Shown here piece after piece: positions 1-14,932 of a stretch of DNA of 64,000 nucleotides (position 1 is the stretch's first letter; each line of letters begins with the position of its first letter). The DNA is taken from assembly GCA_034509425.1 (NCBI GenBank), contig JAVTVJ010001219.1:248001-312000 (forward strand). The letters run 5' to 3'. The DNA comes from Eopsaltria australis (lineage: Eukaryota; Chordata; Aves; Passeriformes; Petroicidae). Under the pieces are notes generated by a model that worked only from the letters and a program-made list of their open reading frames with translations, was not told where the DNA came from and did no database searches. Position numbers and translations under genes: made by a program.

Positions 1-730
1 TTAGAACAAACAGCAAGTCGTAGAGAAGCCAGAAAGCTGCCTGACCATCTGCTCTGTTCTCTGAGCCAAGCTCTGACCCAGCTTTTCTGATGTCCCAGAT
101 ATGTTTATAGGAGGCAGATATTAAGAGGGCTGTTCATAGAAGTAGCTTTGTTGAGAAAGTTACAGTACGACCTGCAAAAGAAAAAAACCCACCCCAATAA
201 AGTCAGTATTTGGGAAGCCAGAGAATTAAGGTAAAAAAGAAAAAAGGGAATGTGCAATGCTGCTTTGCTGTCTGCTTTAGTTGGTGTGTTTTAGAAGTAG
301 TCACATCTGTGTACCCTTAGTGCCCAGAGGTAGAGCTATTGCAACGTGGCAATAAATGGTAGATTCCAGAGTAAAATTCTCTGTTTCCTTTAGAAACGAA
401 GAAGGAAAATAGCTAAAATAACTTCAAAGGCAAAGCAACCTGCTTCTATTGTAAGGATACCCATTTTTAAGCTAAATATATACATTATTATAGTTTAGCC
501 TTTTCTGGGACAGAAGTCTAAGTGCAGTATTACTGTGGAGACCAGAGGGTTATCTTCAGCCTCACAACTACTGTTAATTTAAGTTAGTACTGAAAATACT
601 TGGTTTTCTTTATGTGATCTTACAGCTCAATGAAAGAACCTATTGTAACACAGACATGCAAATAGGGAAAAACGCAAAATAACCCATCTATAGCAGCCTA
701 AATGTATCAGCATTTCTACTTCTTTTACAG
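1..730 (+). other. CAPZA1: CAPZA1 intron (3' part)
   Basis: AT-rich intronic sequence ending in a normal acceptor (TCTTTTACAG at 721-730). No exon, RNA gene or recognisable repeat was seen. Confidence 0.85.
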
Positions 731-3853
<3,123 letters not shown>

Positions 3854-5125
3854 TGCAGAAACAAGGAGGTGTATGAAACGTTCATGTGCAAAAAAACAAA
3901 TGTGGTCCTATGCCAAGTAGATGGTTTCTGAACCAGAGCAGCATTTTTAGGGCTTTCAAAGTTAAAAGGTTTTCTAGCCTGAGAGGGAACTGTGGAACAA
4001 ATAGTTGTCTTTGTGTTTTGTGTTTCCTGCCACATAAACTTCCTATTGTAGCTGCATTTAATAGGTCATTTAAATTCAACCATTCATGGCTCAGAAGTGT
4101 AGCTGTTTTCAGTCACTGGCTGGAAAACTTCCTAGCTGGAAAAGCCCTATTATTACCCCAGCAGAGGGTGCAGAGTGTTCCCTTCACCTGTATCCAGCAC
4201 TCCAGATATCCAGTAAGTTTGTCAAACCTGCCATGAGCTCACAGCGCTGCAAGACACAGTAAGTGCAAGACAGTGAGTCCTCGTGTATCCTTATTCCCAG
4301 CCTCCACAAAGCAAATGCCTGCAGGCTTAGATTTTACTGTAGAAAATGAGTTTACAGGATCCTTTACAGAATTCCCTACTCACCCAGCTCTTCCAGGGAC
4401 GTAACTTTTTTTAATCTGAAGATTTGAGCCATGTTCCCTGAAAGTGAACATCTTTGTTCTTCCCTCCCTTGTGTACGTACGGTTACCAGACATCTGCATT
4501 TTTACAGAACTACAGGATGAGTCACTGCTGATCCACAAGGGCTGGATGGTGATTAAAAATGCAAATGTCTACAGAATTATAGGTATGTTGTGCTTTAATG
4601 CTTTGTGGCAGGTTCATAGATTTGTATCACAGGTGTATGGATGGATAGTGTATAAAATAAATAAACTTGCACCAAAGTAAAAGAAAAAATCCTTTCAGTT
4701 TGTCTCAGTTGTGGACGGTTTCTGTTCATACTTTGAGGGGATTTTGGAATTAATCTCTTCTCTACATGCTTGTGTTCTTCGTGACTTTTTTTCCCCCCTC
4801 TAACATCAAAACTAGCAGTCCTAACAGTTTCTGTGAAGGGGAGGATGAAGAGATACACATATGCCTTTCTCAGATCTTGGAACATGGATTCACTACAAAG
4901 TGAACCTCCTTTGGTGAACTCCCTTTGCTTTGTTTGCACTTGGTTATCACTGGGCGCCTTGCAGGTTCTGGTTTTTAAACTGGCTCATGTCTTCCTGTTT
5001 TTAAATACACAAAAGGATTGGGAAGAGAGGGATGGGGTTGCCTATGCATTACACTTCAGGTATTGCACAGTAACACCAGAAAATAAGTGTTTATCCTTTG
5101 TGAGTTTTATCTAAATAAAATACAT
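3854..5125 (+). other. CAPZA1: CAPZA1 3' untranslated region with alternative poly(A) signals
   Basis: AT-rich sequence following the CAPZA1 stop. Two overlapping AATAAA hexamers lie at 4656-4661 and 4660-4665, and another at 5114-5119. This suggests a short UTR of about 0.8 kb and a long one of about 1.27 kb. The ends are inferred from the hexamers only. Confidence 0.7.
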
Positions 5126-5265
5126 TTGTATTTGCTGCTGAGACTGACAGTTCATCCCTCAGGCATCATCTGTATCAACTAGTCTAGTGCAAATACACCA
5201 GTCTTTGTTTAAAGCCATTTGTGTCTGTTCTTTCATGGTCTCACTCCCGTTCATTCCTGAAGGCC

Positions 5266-5420
5266 AGGAAGTGGTGGAGTCACCATCCCTGAAAGCGTTC
5301 AGAAATGTGAATGTGGCACTTGAGGACATGGTTCAGTGGTGAGCATAGCGGTAGTCCTGGGTTGATGGTTGGACTTTAATGATCTCAAAGGTCTTTTCCA
5401 ACCTTAACAATTCTACAATT
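5266..5420 (+). mobile_element. CR1 LINE 3'-end fragment
   Basis: The segment reads through the typical CR1 3'UTR phrases (CCATCCCTGAAAGCGTTC, then TGATCTCAAAGGTCTTTTCC, then CAACCTTAACAATTCTACAA). It is 5'-truncated, about 155 bp, and carries no coding part. It lies between CAPZA1 and the MOV10 promoter. Confidence 0.85.
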
Positions 5421-5989
5421 AAGGCAGGGATGGTGTCACTGCAAACCCATGGGTGATGCTCCTACCTTGGTACACAGACACGGGAACTGGAGGGCTGAGC
5501 TTCCAAATTAAAATAAAAACAATTCCAGAGCTTTAATGCAGCTCCTCACCCTGGAAAAAAGGCAGCAAGGAGGTAACTGCACTCATCCTCAGTGTCCTCC
5601 TGTAACACCTACCTCAGACCTGGTCGTCTCCTACACGGGACAAAGCAGGGCTTTCTGGAGGGTTTGCACAGCGCTGTGCACGGAGCTACTCAAGGACAGT
5701 TGGTTAAGAGGGTCCTCTCCCTGCGGCAGCACCAGGGGAAATGAAAGGTTGTGTGGGCCTCAGGTGCTGTGGGCTGCGGCCCTGGACCCATCCAGGCAAT
5801 CGCTGCAGTAATTCCAAGAACGTGAAACTGAAGCAGGGCCCAAGATAAGACTCTGCACCCAACACAGCTTTTATCTGCCTCAAGGCTAGTCTTCTCCTGC
5901 GCCTTGGTGTTCCAGCCTTAAGAGCGTTTCTATCTCTTTGTCCTTCTCCAAATCTTCAGCTAATCATCGTTTAGACTGGCTCGTTCCCT

Positions 5990-6220
5990 GCCTGCCTCCT
6001 GGCCCTTCTCCCCCACCAGCCTTCCCTACAGCCGGCTCCGCTGTCCCACCCGCAGCTTCCCCGATCTCCCCCGCGCTGGGCGGGCGGGCCCGCGGCCGCA
6101 CGGCCCCTTTCGCTTTCGTTTCTCCGACCGCGACCAGCCCCGGCCCAGCCCAGGCCAGCCCAGCCCAGCCCGGCTTAACCTGGCGCACCTCGACACGGCA
6201 CGGCGCAGCTCGGCTCAGCC
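5990..6220 (+). promoter_or_regulatory. MOV10: MOV10 CpG-island promoter and 5'UTR
   Basis: GC- and CpG-rich sequence directly upstream of the MOV10 start codon, continuing into the first intron. It lacks an obvious TATA box. It holds an interferon-response-like element at 6108-6122 and an imperfect CCAGC pentamer run at about 6140-6175. The transcription start was not determined. Confidence 0.75.
6108..6122 (-). promoter_or_regulatory. MOV10: Putative interferon-stimulated response element (ISRE)
   Basis: The plus strand reads TTTCGCTTTCGTTTC, so the minus strand is GAAACGAAAGCGAAA. This contains the IRF/ISGF3 core GAAANNGAAA plus a third GAAA. It sits 98-112 bases upstream of the ATG inside the CpG island. 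MOV10 is a known interferon-responsive antiviral helicase in vertebrates, so the site fits its regulation. Binding is inferred from the motif only. Confidence 0.65.
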
Positions 6221-9200
6221 ATGTCGCGGTTCACCGTGGCGGAGGCCAGTGTTTGGGGCTATCAATTCGTGCAGTTCCTGCAGGACACGGGCCGGGAGCA
6301 GACGAGCCTGCGGGAAACGCTGCGGACCATCTACAACCAGGAGTTCCGGGGCAGGTGAGAGCCCTCGGCCAGAGCCGGGCAGCATCCCCAGTGCCTGGCC
6401 AGCGTCACTGGCGTCCCCAAGCCCCCTTGTCTCACCAAAGCCCTGCTGGGATGATCCCCAGCTCCATGGGCCCCCAGCAGCTTCCTGGGGATGGCCTTGG
6501 ACACCCACTGTCCACCAGACTCCCCCACCTCACCCTGCTGACACCAATGACGCTGACCCTTGTGCAATATCACCACTGTTAATCATTGGCAAAGCCAGCG
6601 CTCAGTGCACTGGTGGGACTGGGAGGAGGTACCTGGGGAGCCATCGCTGCTAGGAGCACAGTGGCTGAGCCCTAGCAGAGCCACCATGTGTGCCAGCTCA
6701 GCTCCTGAGCACGAGCATGGACAGGGACTGCTTGGCTGTCAGGGCCAGGCAGTGATGCAGTGAGACAGCTGAGGTGGCTGTGGCATAGCTGGAACAGCAA
6801 TGGCACAGCACAGAATTGCTGGAGCAGCCAGCAGGGATGTAAGATTTGCACAGGCCCGTGGGAAGCCCAAGTCCTTCTTCCTCTCCTGGAGCAGAGGGGA
6901 CCCACTGAGAACTCGGTCACCGCCGCCTCAGTGTCCTGCTTCATCTTCCCCCTTGCCTCAGCTCAGCTGCCTGTGCCCACGGCAGCCGAGCCTCACTCTC
7001 CACACAAACCCACTCCTTGTCTCCACAGGACTGACACAAAAACACCCAGGTTTTCCAGCATCTTGTACGCGCTGAAACAAACCCAGCAGGTTCAGGTGCG
7101 CGGAGAGGTGGTGAAATTCAAGGTGAGTTCCTGCTGGGACAGTGCCCAACAGGACTGGCTCCTCAGGAGCCCCTGGCAGGGTCCCAGGGTCACACAGATT
7201 CTGGCTGCTCCTTGCAGGTGAAGAGGCATGTGGTGGTGGCAGACCAGTACCAGAGACCCAGAACAAATGCACAGACATCAGTGTCCGCGTCTGCCTCAGG
7301 ACAGCAGCTCAGCTCCACTCCACAAATGTCCCAGTTCTATGCCAAACAGTGGTATGACCAGCAGCACCCTGCTTCAGCACGGCCCCTGGATCCCCCTCTC
7401 TGGCTCTCCTGACCCTCCCTCCCCACAGGGCTGAGCTCATTCGTGGGAAGCATGGGGTAGAGATCGTCTCAGACCATGACCAGGGCAATGGGAATATCCG
7501 CTTCCCAGTGGTGCCAGGTGAGCCGCGGACAGTCATTGTCCTGGTGCAGAACCACGGGACAGAGGTGGTGACACTGCAGCAGTTCCAGCCACACCAGCAG
7601 TCACAGGAGCTCTCCTTCACCGATGAGCAAGGGGCGGTGCAGGGCCAGTCCTTGCTGTTACACCCAGGTAGGGTCCTGTCCCATCCCCTGCCCCATGCCC
7701 TGAGAGGATGCAGGACCCAATCTCAGCACTTCCCCCCTCAGGTGGCAGATACCCCATCCAGGTGCGGTGTCTCACCACCTGCAATGGGCACTTCAGTGCT
7801 GTGGTGGTCTTCAAGTTCACCAAGGAGCCAGATGAGCCCTTCAGCATCTCACGCTATGTTGCTGCCATTGCTGAGGGCCAGCTGGCCAAGGACCTGGGGC
7901 CCTCGGCACCTTTCCAGCCTTACAAGGCCAGCCTCCAGCGCCTTGTCACAGTCATCACCGAGGATGGCATCCCCCCCAACAGGTATGTGGTGAAGTTACC
8001 TGCTGCCATCCTGGGCAGAGGGGCCCAGCCTGTTCTCCAGCCAGGACAAGGTTCAGCTCCTTGGCTGTCTGACACCACTGCTTCAACCCTGTGCAATGGC
8101 TGGTTGACGGTGGGGTTGGGGACACTACATAGATCCTGCAGCACTGCTGTCCTCTCCACCCAGCTCCCTGAAAAATGAACTGGAGAGGGAAATCCCTCTG
8201 GGCACCTACCAGTACCCAAAGAGCCTCAAGGACAGGATCCTGCTTGGACCCAACAGCAGTGCCACCTCTAGCTGGGCTGCCATACGGTGAGTGCTGAGGG
8301 CTGAGAGCAATGCTGAGGTGTTCCCTGAGGGCCAAGCTGTCCCTGGGACACAGTGACATTGCTGCTGCCCTTAGATCGCTGCTGGAAGCACCTCTGCAGG
8401 CTGAGAACTACTACCAGAAATTCCAGCTGCTGCTCCACCTGGAGGAGATCCAGATGGAGGTGGACATCCGGCGCTACGACATGCAGGATGTGACCATGGT
8501 GAAGGACAGGGAGATGCTGCTTCTCGATGTGCGTGGGGGGGTGAAGGGTGGGAGGGGTGCTGGCATAACACTGGCACTCCCAGATTGCCTGACATCACAC
8601 TGGCCCTTTGTCACAGGTGCCTGGCGTGGCTGAGAACCGCCCGTCCTTGCTGAGAGGGGACCACCTCTTTGCCCACCTGAGCAGCGAGCGGGACCACTCC
8701 CCGCTCGTTCAGTACAAGGGCTACGTGCACAGCGTGGAACTGGAGAAGGTCAGGCTGGGCTTCTCCTCCAAGTGAGTGATGTCTGCTCCCAGCAGCCTTT
8801 GTCAGAGATGCCAAAGACTAGGAGCGGGTTGGAAAGGGCCAGGAGGGCACGGGAGAGTGCCCCATGCCCTGCTCACACCATTCCTTCCCAGGCTGCAGAA
8901 GAAGTTTGTGAAAAACCTGAAGTTCGATGTGACCTTCACCTTCAACCGGCTGCCACTGCAGGTCCAGCATCGGGCTGCATTCCTGGCCATGCGCCGCGGC
9001 TTGTTCAGCCTCCTCTTTCCCTCTGCCTCCTGCCACAAGTCCCTCTTCCCAGGCCCCTTCCAGCCCCGGTGAGTCCGCAGTTCTGCAGGGTGGGAGGGTC
9101 CGAGGGATGGAGGGGATGGAGGCGATGGGCCTCTGCTCCCACAGATGGTTTAACCGCAAGCTGGAGACCAACGAGGAGCAGTGCAGAGCCGTGACCCACA

Positions 9201-11953
9201 TCGTGACGGGGATGTCCCGGCCAGCCCCGTACCTCATCTTTGGCCCCCCTGGCACTGGCAAGACGGTCACTATGGTGGAGGCCATCAAGCAGGTGAGTGG
9301 CCAGTCGCCAAATCCAGCCCTGAACATTGCTGCCCCTCACATCCATGGGGCTCAATGCTGTCACCTCCTCCTCCCCCCACCCAGGTGTGGACATGCTTCA
9401 AGGATGCCCGTATCTTGGTCTGTGCCCCCTCCAACAGCGCCACAGACCTGCTGTGCCAGTGCCTCATCAAGGACATTGCCCCTCAGAACGTCTACAGGGT
9501 CATGGCCAGCTCCAGGAGCTACAGGGAAGTGCCCGCTGATATCATGGTAGGTCCCTGCCCCTCCACCCTGAAATCCTGACAGCACATCTGGGCTGGCGTC
9601 CCCCGGGATAGCGGGACCTCACCCAATGCATGCACTCCAGCCCTGCTGCAACTGGGATGATGAGCAGAGCAGCTACGTGTACCCAAGCAAGGAGAACCTG
9701 AGGCACTACCGGATCATCATCACCACACTGGTGACAGCAGGAAGGTCAGAGGAGCTGGGACTGTCCCCAGCATCCGTGGCAGGTGGACCCAGGGCTGCCT
9801 TGCAACCAGGCTGTGAGGGGTTGGAGGAGTGTAGGCAGCAGCGGGGGAAATCCCTCCTCTGTGGGAGGATGAGGATGAAGGGTAGGAGAGGAAGGATGGC
9901 CAGGTGGGGCAGGATGCTGAGACAGCCTCATTCCATCTCTCCTCCAGGCTGGTGTCAGCCAACTTCCCCCCTGGATTTTTCTCCCACGTATTCATTGACG
10001 AGTGTGGCCATGCGGTAGAGCCGGAGAGCGTGGTCGCCATCGCAGGTGAGTGACGCCTGGCTGTTGTCTCGGCATCTCTGCGTGGCCTGGAGTCCCTCCC
10101 ATTCCCCACTGAGCTCTCCCTGTTCCCAGGGCTCCTGGCTCCCATGGACCAGGAGACCAACCCCAATGGGGGGCAGCTGGTGCTGGCAGGAGACCCCAAG
10201 CAGCTGGGCCCCATACTGACCTCACCACTGGCCATCCAGCATGGTTTGGGTGAGTAGGGAGAGGGGTGGGAATGCTGCAGGCACCCCACAGGGGTTGAGT
10301 GGCCTGGTGGGGAGCCACAGGATATCACTGGGCACAGGCACCTCGCTGCTGGAGAGGCTGATGCTGCAGAACCCCCTGTACAAAAAGTCGAGTGGAGGAT
10401 ACGACCCACAGTTCATCACCAAACTGCTCTGGAACTACAGGTGAGGACAGGGGTGGTGCAGGAAGGGATTGAGCCCCCAGAGGATCTGCCCCCCAGAGAC
10501 TCATAGTGGCCCAGCTGGTGTGGGAGATGGGAGTGCACCTGCTGTCCTGGGTGCACAGTGCCTGAGAGGGTTCTGGACCCACATGGCATCCACCCTAGGC
10601 ACTGTCTGTCCTCTGCCAGGTCCCACGAGGCCATTCTCAGGGTCCCCAATGAGCTCTTCTACGACAACGAGCTGAAGGTGTGCGAGAGTGACGGGCTTGA
10701 CATCCGGAATCTGTTTTGTACTTGGGAGGAGCTTCCCAAAAATGTGAGGGGCACAGGAGGGACTGGCTCAGGGGGATCCCTGAGGCACAGGCAGAGCAGA
10801 GCCAAATATTCTCCATCCCCAGGGCTTCCCCATCATCTTCCATGGGGTTTGCGGGGAAGACCAGAGAGAGGCCAGGAGTCCCTCATTCTTCAACACGGCT
10901 GAGATTGAGGTCCTGATCCACTACCTCAAGAAGCTGCTGCAGAGCCAGGGCAAGGGAAGCTGCCCCAACGTGTCCCCCAAGGATATTGGCATCATTTCTC
11001 CCTACAGGAAGCAGGTGAAGGACAGCTCCGCAAGCAGGGCATAGGCAGAGACCTCCCCAAGGGAAAGGGAACACTGGGATGGATGGGCAGCCCCAGGGCT
11101 GGCACAAGGATAGCCCTGTGGTGGCTGGATTTTGCCACATGCCTCCACTCAGGTAGAGAAGATCAGGAGAGCCATCACCTCCCTGGATCCCGATCTGCAG
11201 AAGCTGCCGGACATCAGCCAGTTGAAGGTACGTCCTGGGCATGGAGGAGAGAGGAGCACACCCTGCCGCAGGAGGAGGGAGCCCTGCCAGCCCCAGCCCA
11301 GGGGTGCTCCGGGCCCCTCACCTGCTGTCCCTGCCCCAGGTGGGCTCTGTGGAAGAGTTCCAGGGCCAGGAGCGGCTCGTGATCCTCATCTCCACCGTGC
11401 GCAGCTGCAGCACGTACTTGCAGTTTGACCAGACCTTCAGGCTGGGCTTCCTCAAGAACCCCAAGGTACTGCCTTGCCCTGAGCAGACCCTTCCCTCTGG
11501 TTCTCACAGGCAGATAGAGCTGCTCTGGCTGCTCAGTACCACACCAGAGCTGCCTGCACCCAGGTGGGGCTGGGAGACGATGAGAGGTGTTGCAGACAGG
11601 TGAAGGCCTGTTGTTTGTCCTCTAGAGGCTTAACGTGGCCATCACCAGGGCCAAGGCTCTGTTGATCGTGGTGGGTAATCCAACCGTGCTCAGCAAGGAC
11701 CCCCACTGGCACAGGTGAGCTGCTCCTGGCCCCTGCCACAGACAGTGCTCAGCAGCACCTGCCCTTTCCTGCTGCTGGCACACAGTGCCTGGCCATGCCA
11801 TGGTGCCACCTCGTGCCCACACTCCCCTGCCTCTGCACCTGCAGGTTCCTCAGGTACTGCAAGGAAGAGGGCGGCTACACAGGATACCCCTACGAGGATG
11901 AGAGCACAGCTGAGGACAGAATCACCAATCACATGCTGCAGCTCAGTGTTTAG
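6221..11953 (+). CDS. MOV10: MOV10 RISC-complex RNA helicase (Upf1-like superfamily 1)
   Basis: A complete gene coding for 966 residues. MOV10 is a 5'-to-3' ATP-dependent RNA helicase that works with Argonaute, UPF1 and cytoplasmic RNP granules and restricts retroelements and RNA viruses. The N-terminal half (residues 1 to about 480) matches the MOV10-specific region and carries the stretch [19 protein letters not shown]. The helicase core shows Walker A GPPGTGKT (517-524), motif II DECGH (639-643), motif [11 protein letters not shown] (675-682), motif [13 protein letters not shown] (from 860) and motif [12 protein letters not shown] (902-911). The ATG at 6221 is chosen because it follows the CpG island and its first exon aligns with the family N-terminus ([11 protein letters not shown]). 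The protein is shorter than human MOV10 (1003 residues), mainly because the tail after the last motif is short. Motif II has Cys where DEAG helicases have Ala. Confidence 0.97.
6221..11953 (+). other. MOV10: MOV10 exon structure (21 coding exons)
   Basis: Exons: 6221-6354, 7029-7122, 7218-7351, 7429-7667, 7742-7982, 8164-8286, 8375-8528, 8617-8771, 8892-9068, 9145-9292, 9385-9546, 9641-9744, 9948-10045, 10130-10249, 10338-10440, 10620-10743, 10823-11014, 11153-11227, 11340-11465, 11626-11714, 11845-11953. All introns are GT-AG, and the lengths sum to 2901 bases, or 967 codons with the TAG stop. Introns are very short (mostly 60-200 bp) except the first (674 bp), so the gene occupies under 6 kb. 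A GT within exon 4 (GGTGAG at 7517) is read through, because the open frame continues into family-conserved sequence. Confidence 0.93.
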
Positions 11954-12660
11954 CACCCAGGTGAGCAGAGCTGGGCGCTGCCAGTGGGGCCCCGGCAGCA
12001 GCAGGGTGCTGATCATGCTTGTGCCAGCACCCTGGGGCAGAAGCACGGCCAGTGTTACAGCTGGGGCACTGGGAGGCTTCTCCTGCCCCAAATGCAGCAG
12101 GGCTTACAGCAGGTTTTTGCTTAGGGCTTGCATGTCTCCATCTCAAAGTCAGGGGCCACCTCTGCCATGAGGTTTCTCTGCAGGAAATGCACCTGGGAAG
12201 GGAAGAGAAGCCCCATGAAGCTGCATCCCCCTCAGCCTGTCCCTGGCCTGCAGCAGCTCCTGCTCTTTCTGTCTCCATGCATCCCTGTGGAGATGGGGCT
12301 GAACCCACTGGACCAGAGGGTGTTGCCAGCCTTAGCTGCCAGCCATGAAGCCCACACCCGCATCAGACTGGGACCACTCTCCATTTTAATAATTTTTTGA
12401 CATGGCCATGGCAAAACAGTTCTCTGTGAGTGGTCTCACCATTCAGTGAAAGGCTTAAGCCTGGAGTCTCTGGCCTCCAAAGAGCATCACTGGGTGCACA
12501 GGGGAGGTCAGTGCTGTTGTGATGGGTGACTGCAGAAGGCAGGGACCTGGCCTGGGGCAGGCTGGCTCAGTTCTCCACTGTGCAGCTGCCTGGCCTGAGA
12601 GCTGGCATGGCTGTGCAGGCACTCTGTTTCCCTGTAATAAATGTTTAGAGAAAAGCAGTG
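11954..12660 (+). other. MOV10: MOV10 3'UTR, possibly with an intron
   Basis: The stop codon is followed seven bases later by CAG and GTGAGC (donor at 11961), a strong splice donor. A pyrimidine-rich acceptor TTTTTGCTTAG ends at 12124. A poly(A) signal AATAAA lies at 12636-12641. The 3'UTR may therefore be spliced. No further coding exon is supported. Confidence 0.6.
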
Positions 12661-12975
12661 TATTGTTGAGTCCTAGGTGGGCCTTGCTTACACAGACAGC
12701 ACTTCCAGAGCAGCATCAGGCTCACTGCAGCCCTGCCCCGACCTGCTCCAGAGGCAGGATGGCTCCAGCAGTGATGGCAGTGGCCATCACCCAGGGACTG
12801 GGTACAGCTGGGAGGCTTCCTGGCTCTTTTGCAAGCACAGGGTACTGAGCCCTGATCCTCCACCAGCAGCAAGTCCCCACCCTGCAGCACAAGGCCCCAA
12901 GCCCCAGGCAGAAGCCTGGAGCAGTGAGGGGCACAAAGGAGAGCCAGAAGAACACCACACAAGCAAAGTTACAAT
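12661..12975. other. Short spacer between the convergent MOV10 and RHOC 3' ends
   Basis: About 300 bases between the inferred MOV10 cleavage site (after 12641) and the inferred RHOC cleavage site (below 12996). Nothing else was recognised. Confidence 0.6.
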
Positions 12976-13579
12976 TACTAAAATACCGGTTTGCATTTAT
13001 TCTCCCAATGATGCAGTTCTGTTTGCTGCTGCCAAGTCTGTGACCGAGGCAGACTCAAAGGTGGTGACCGTCGAGTCCCGGGAGGAGAGCTCCTGGCAGC
13101 AGCTGAGCCCAGCTCTGCTCACAGACAGGGCTGAAGCTGCCCGGGCAAGTCTGTAACAGTGCTGTGTGCTGCCTGCAGAGCCAGGGAGAGCAGGCAAAGC
13201 ACACCGAGGGCCTGGCACACCCCACACGTGAGCTGTGACCGGCACCTCCTGCTTCTGTGGCCCCTGCCCAGAGCTGGGGAAGGAGAGCAAACACCACAGC
13301 AATCCCCATGGGAAAGGCAAAACCAGGGAGCTCAGTACAAAATGGAGCGACACGGGGAGCGACACAAACACCCGGCCCATGGAGAGCAGCAGGTGCTGAA
13401 GGCACTGGCCCCTTATGGCCCTGGAATGTCACAGGGACACCCCATGAGCGTGGGTGGCAGCTCTGGTGCAAAGGGTTCAGGGCAGGTAGTGGCACCACGA
13501 GGTCCTGCTTGGGCTGTCTGGCAGCACTCCCTCCCCGGGCAGGACAGGCAGGTGCCGTGCAGGTGCCAGCGGGGGCTGC
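12975..13579 (-). other. RHOC: RHOC 3' untranslated region
   Basis: Runs from the RHOC stop to a minus-strand AATAAA (plus strand TTTATT at 12996-13001), giving a UTR of roughly 0.6 kb. The end is inferred from the hexamer. Confidence 0.65.

Positions 13580-14932
<1,353 letters not shown>

Noticed and set aside
7517..7522. GGTGAG inside MOV10 exon 4 as a splice donor
   Set aside because: The frame continues without interruption into sequence matching the MOV10 family, and the real donor is at 7668.
9720..10409. Minus-strand open frame of 229 codons inside MOV10
   Set aside because: Antisense shadow of MOV10 exons and short GC-rich introns, with no recognisable domain.
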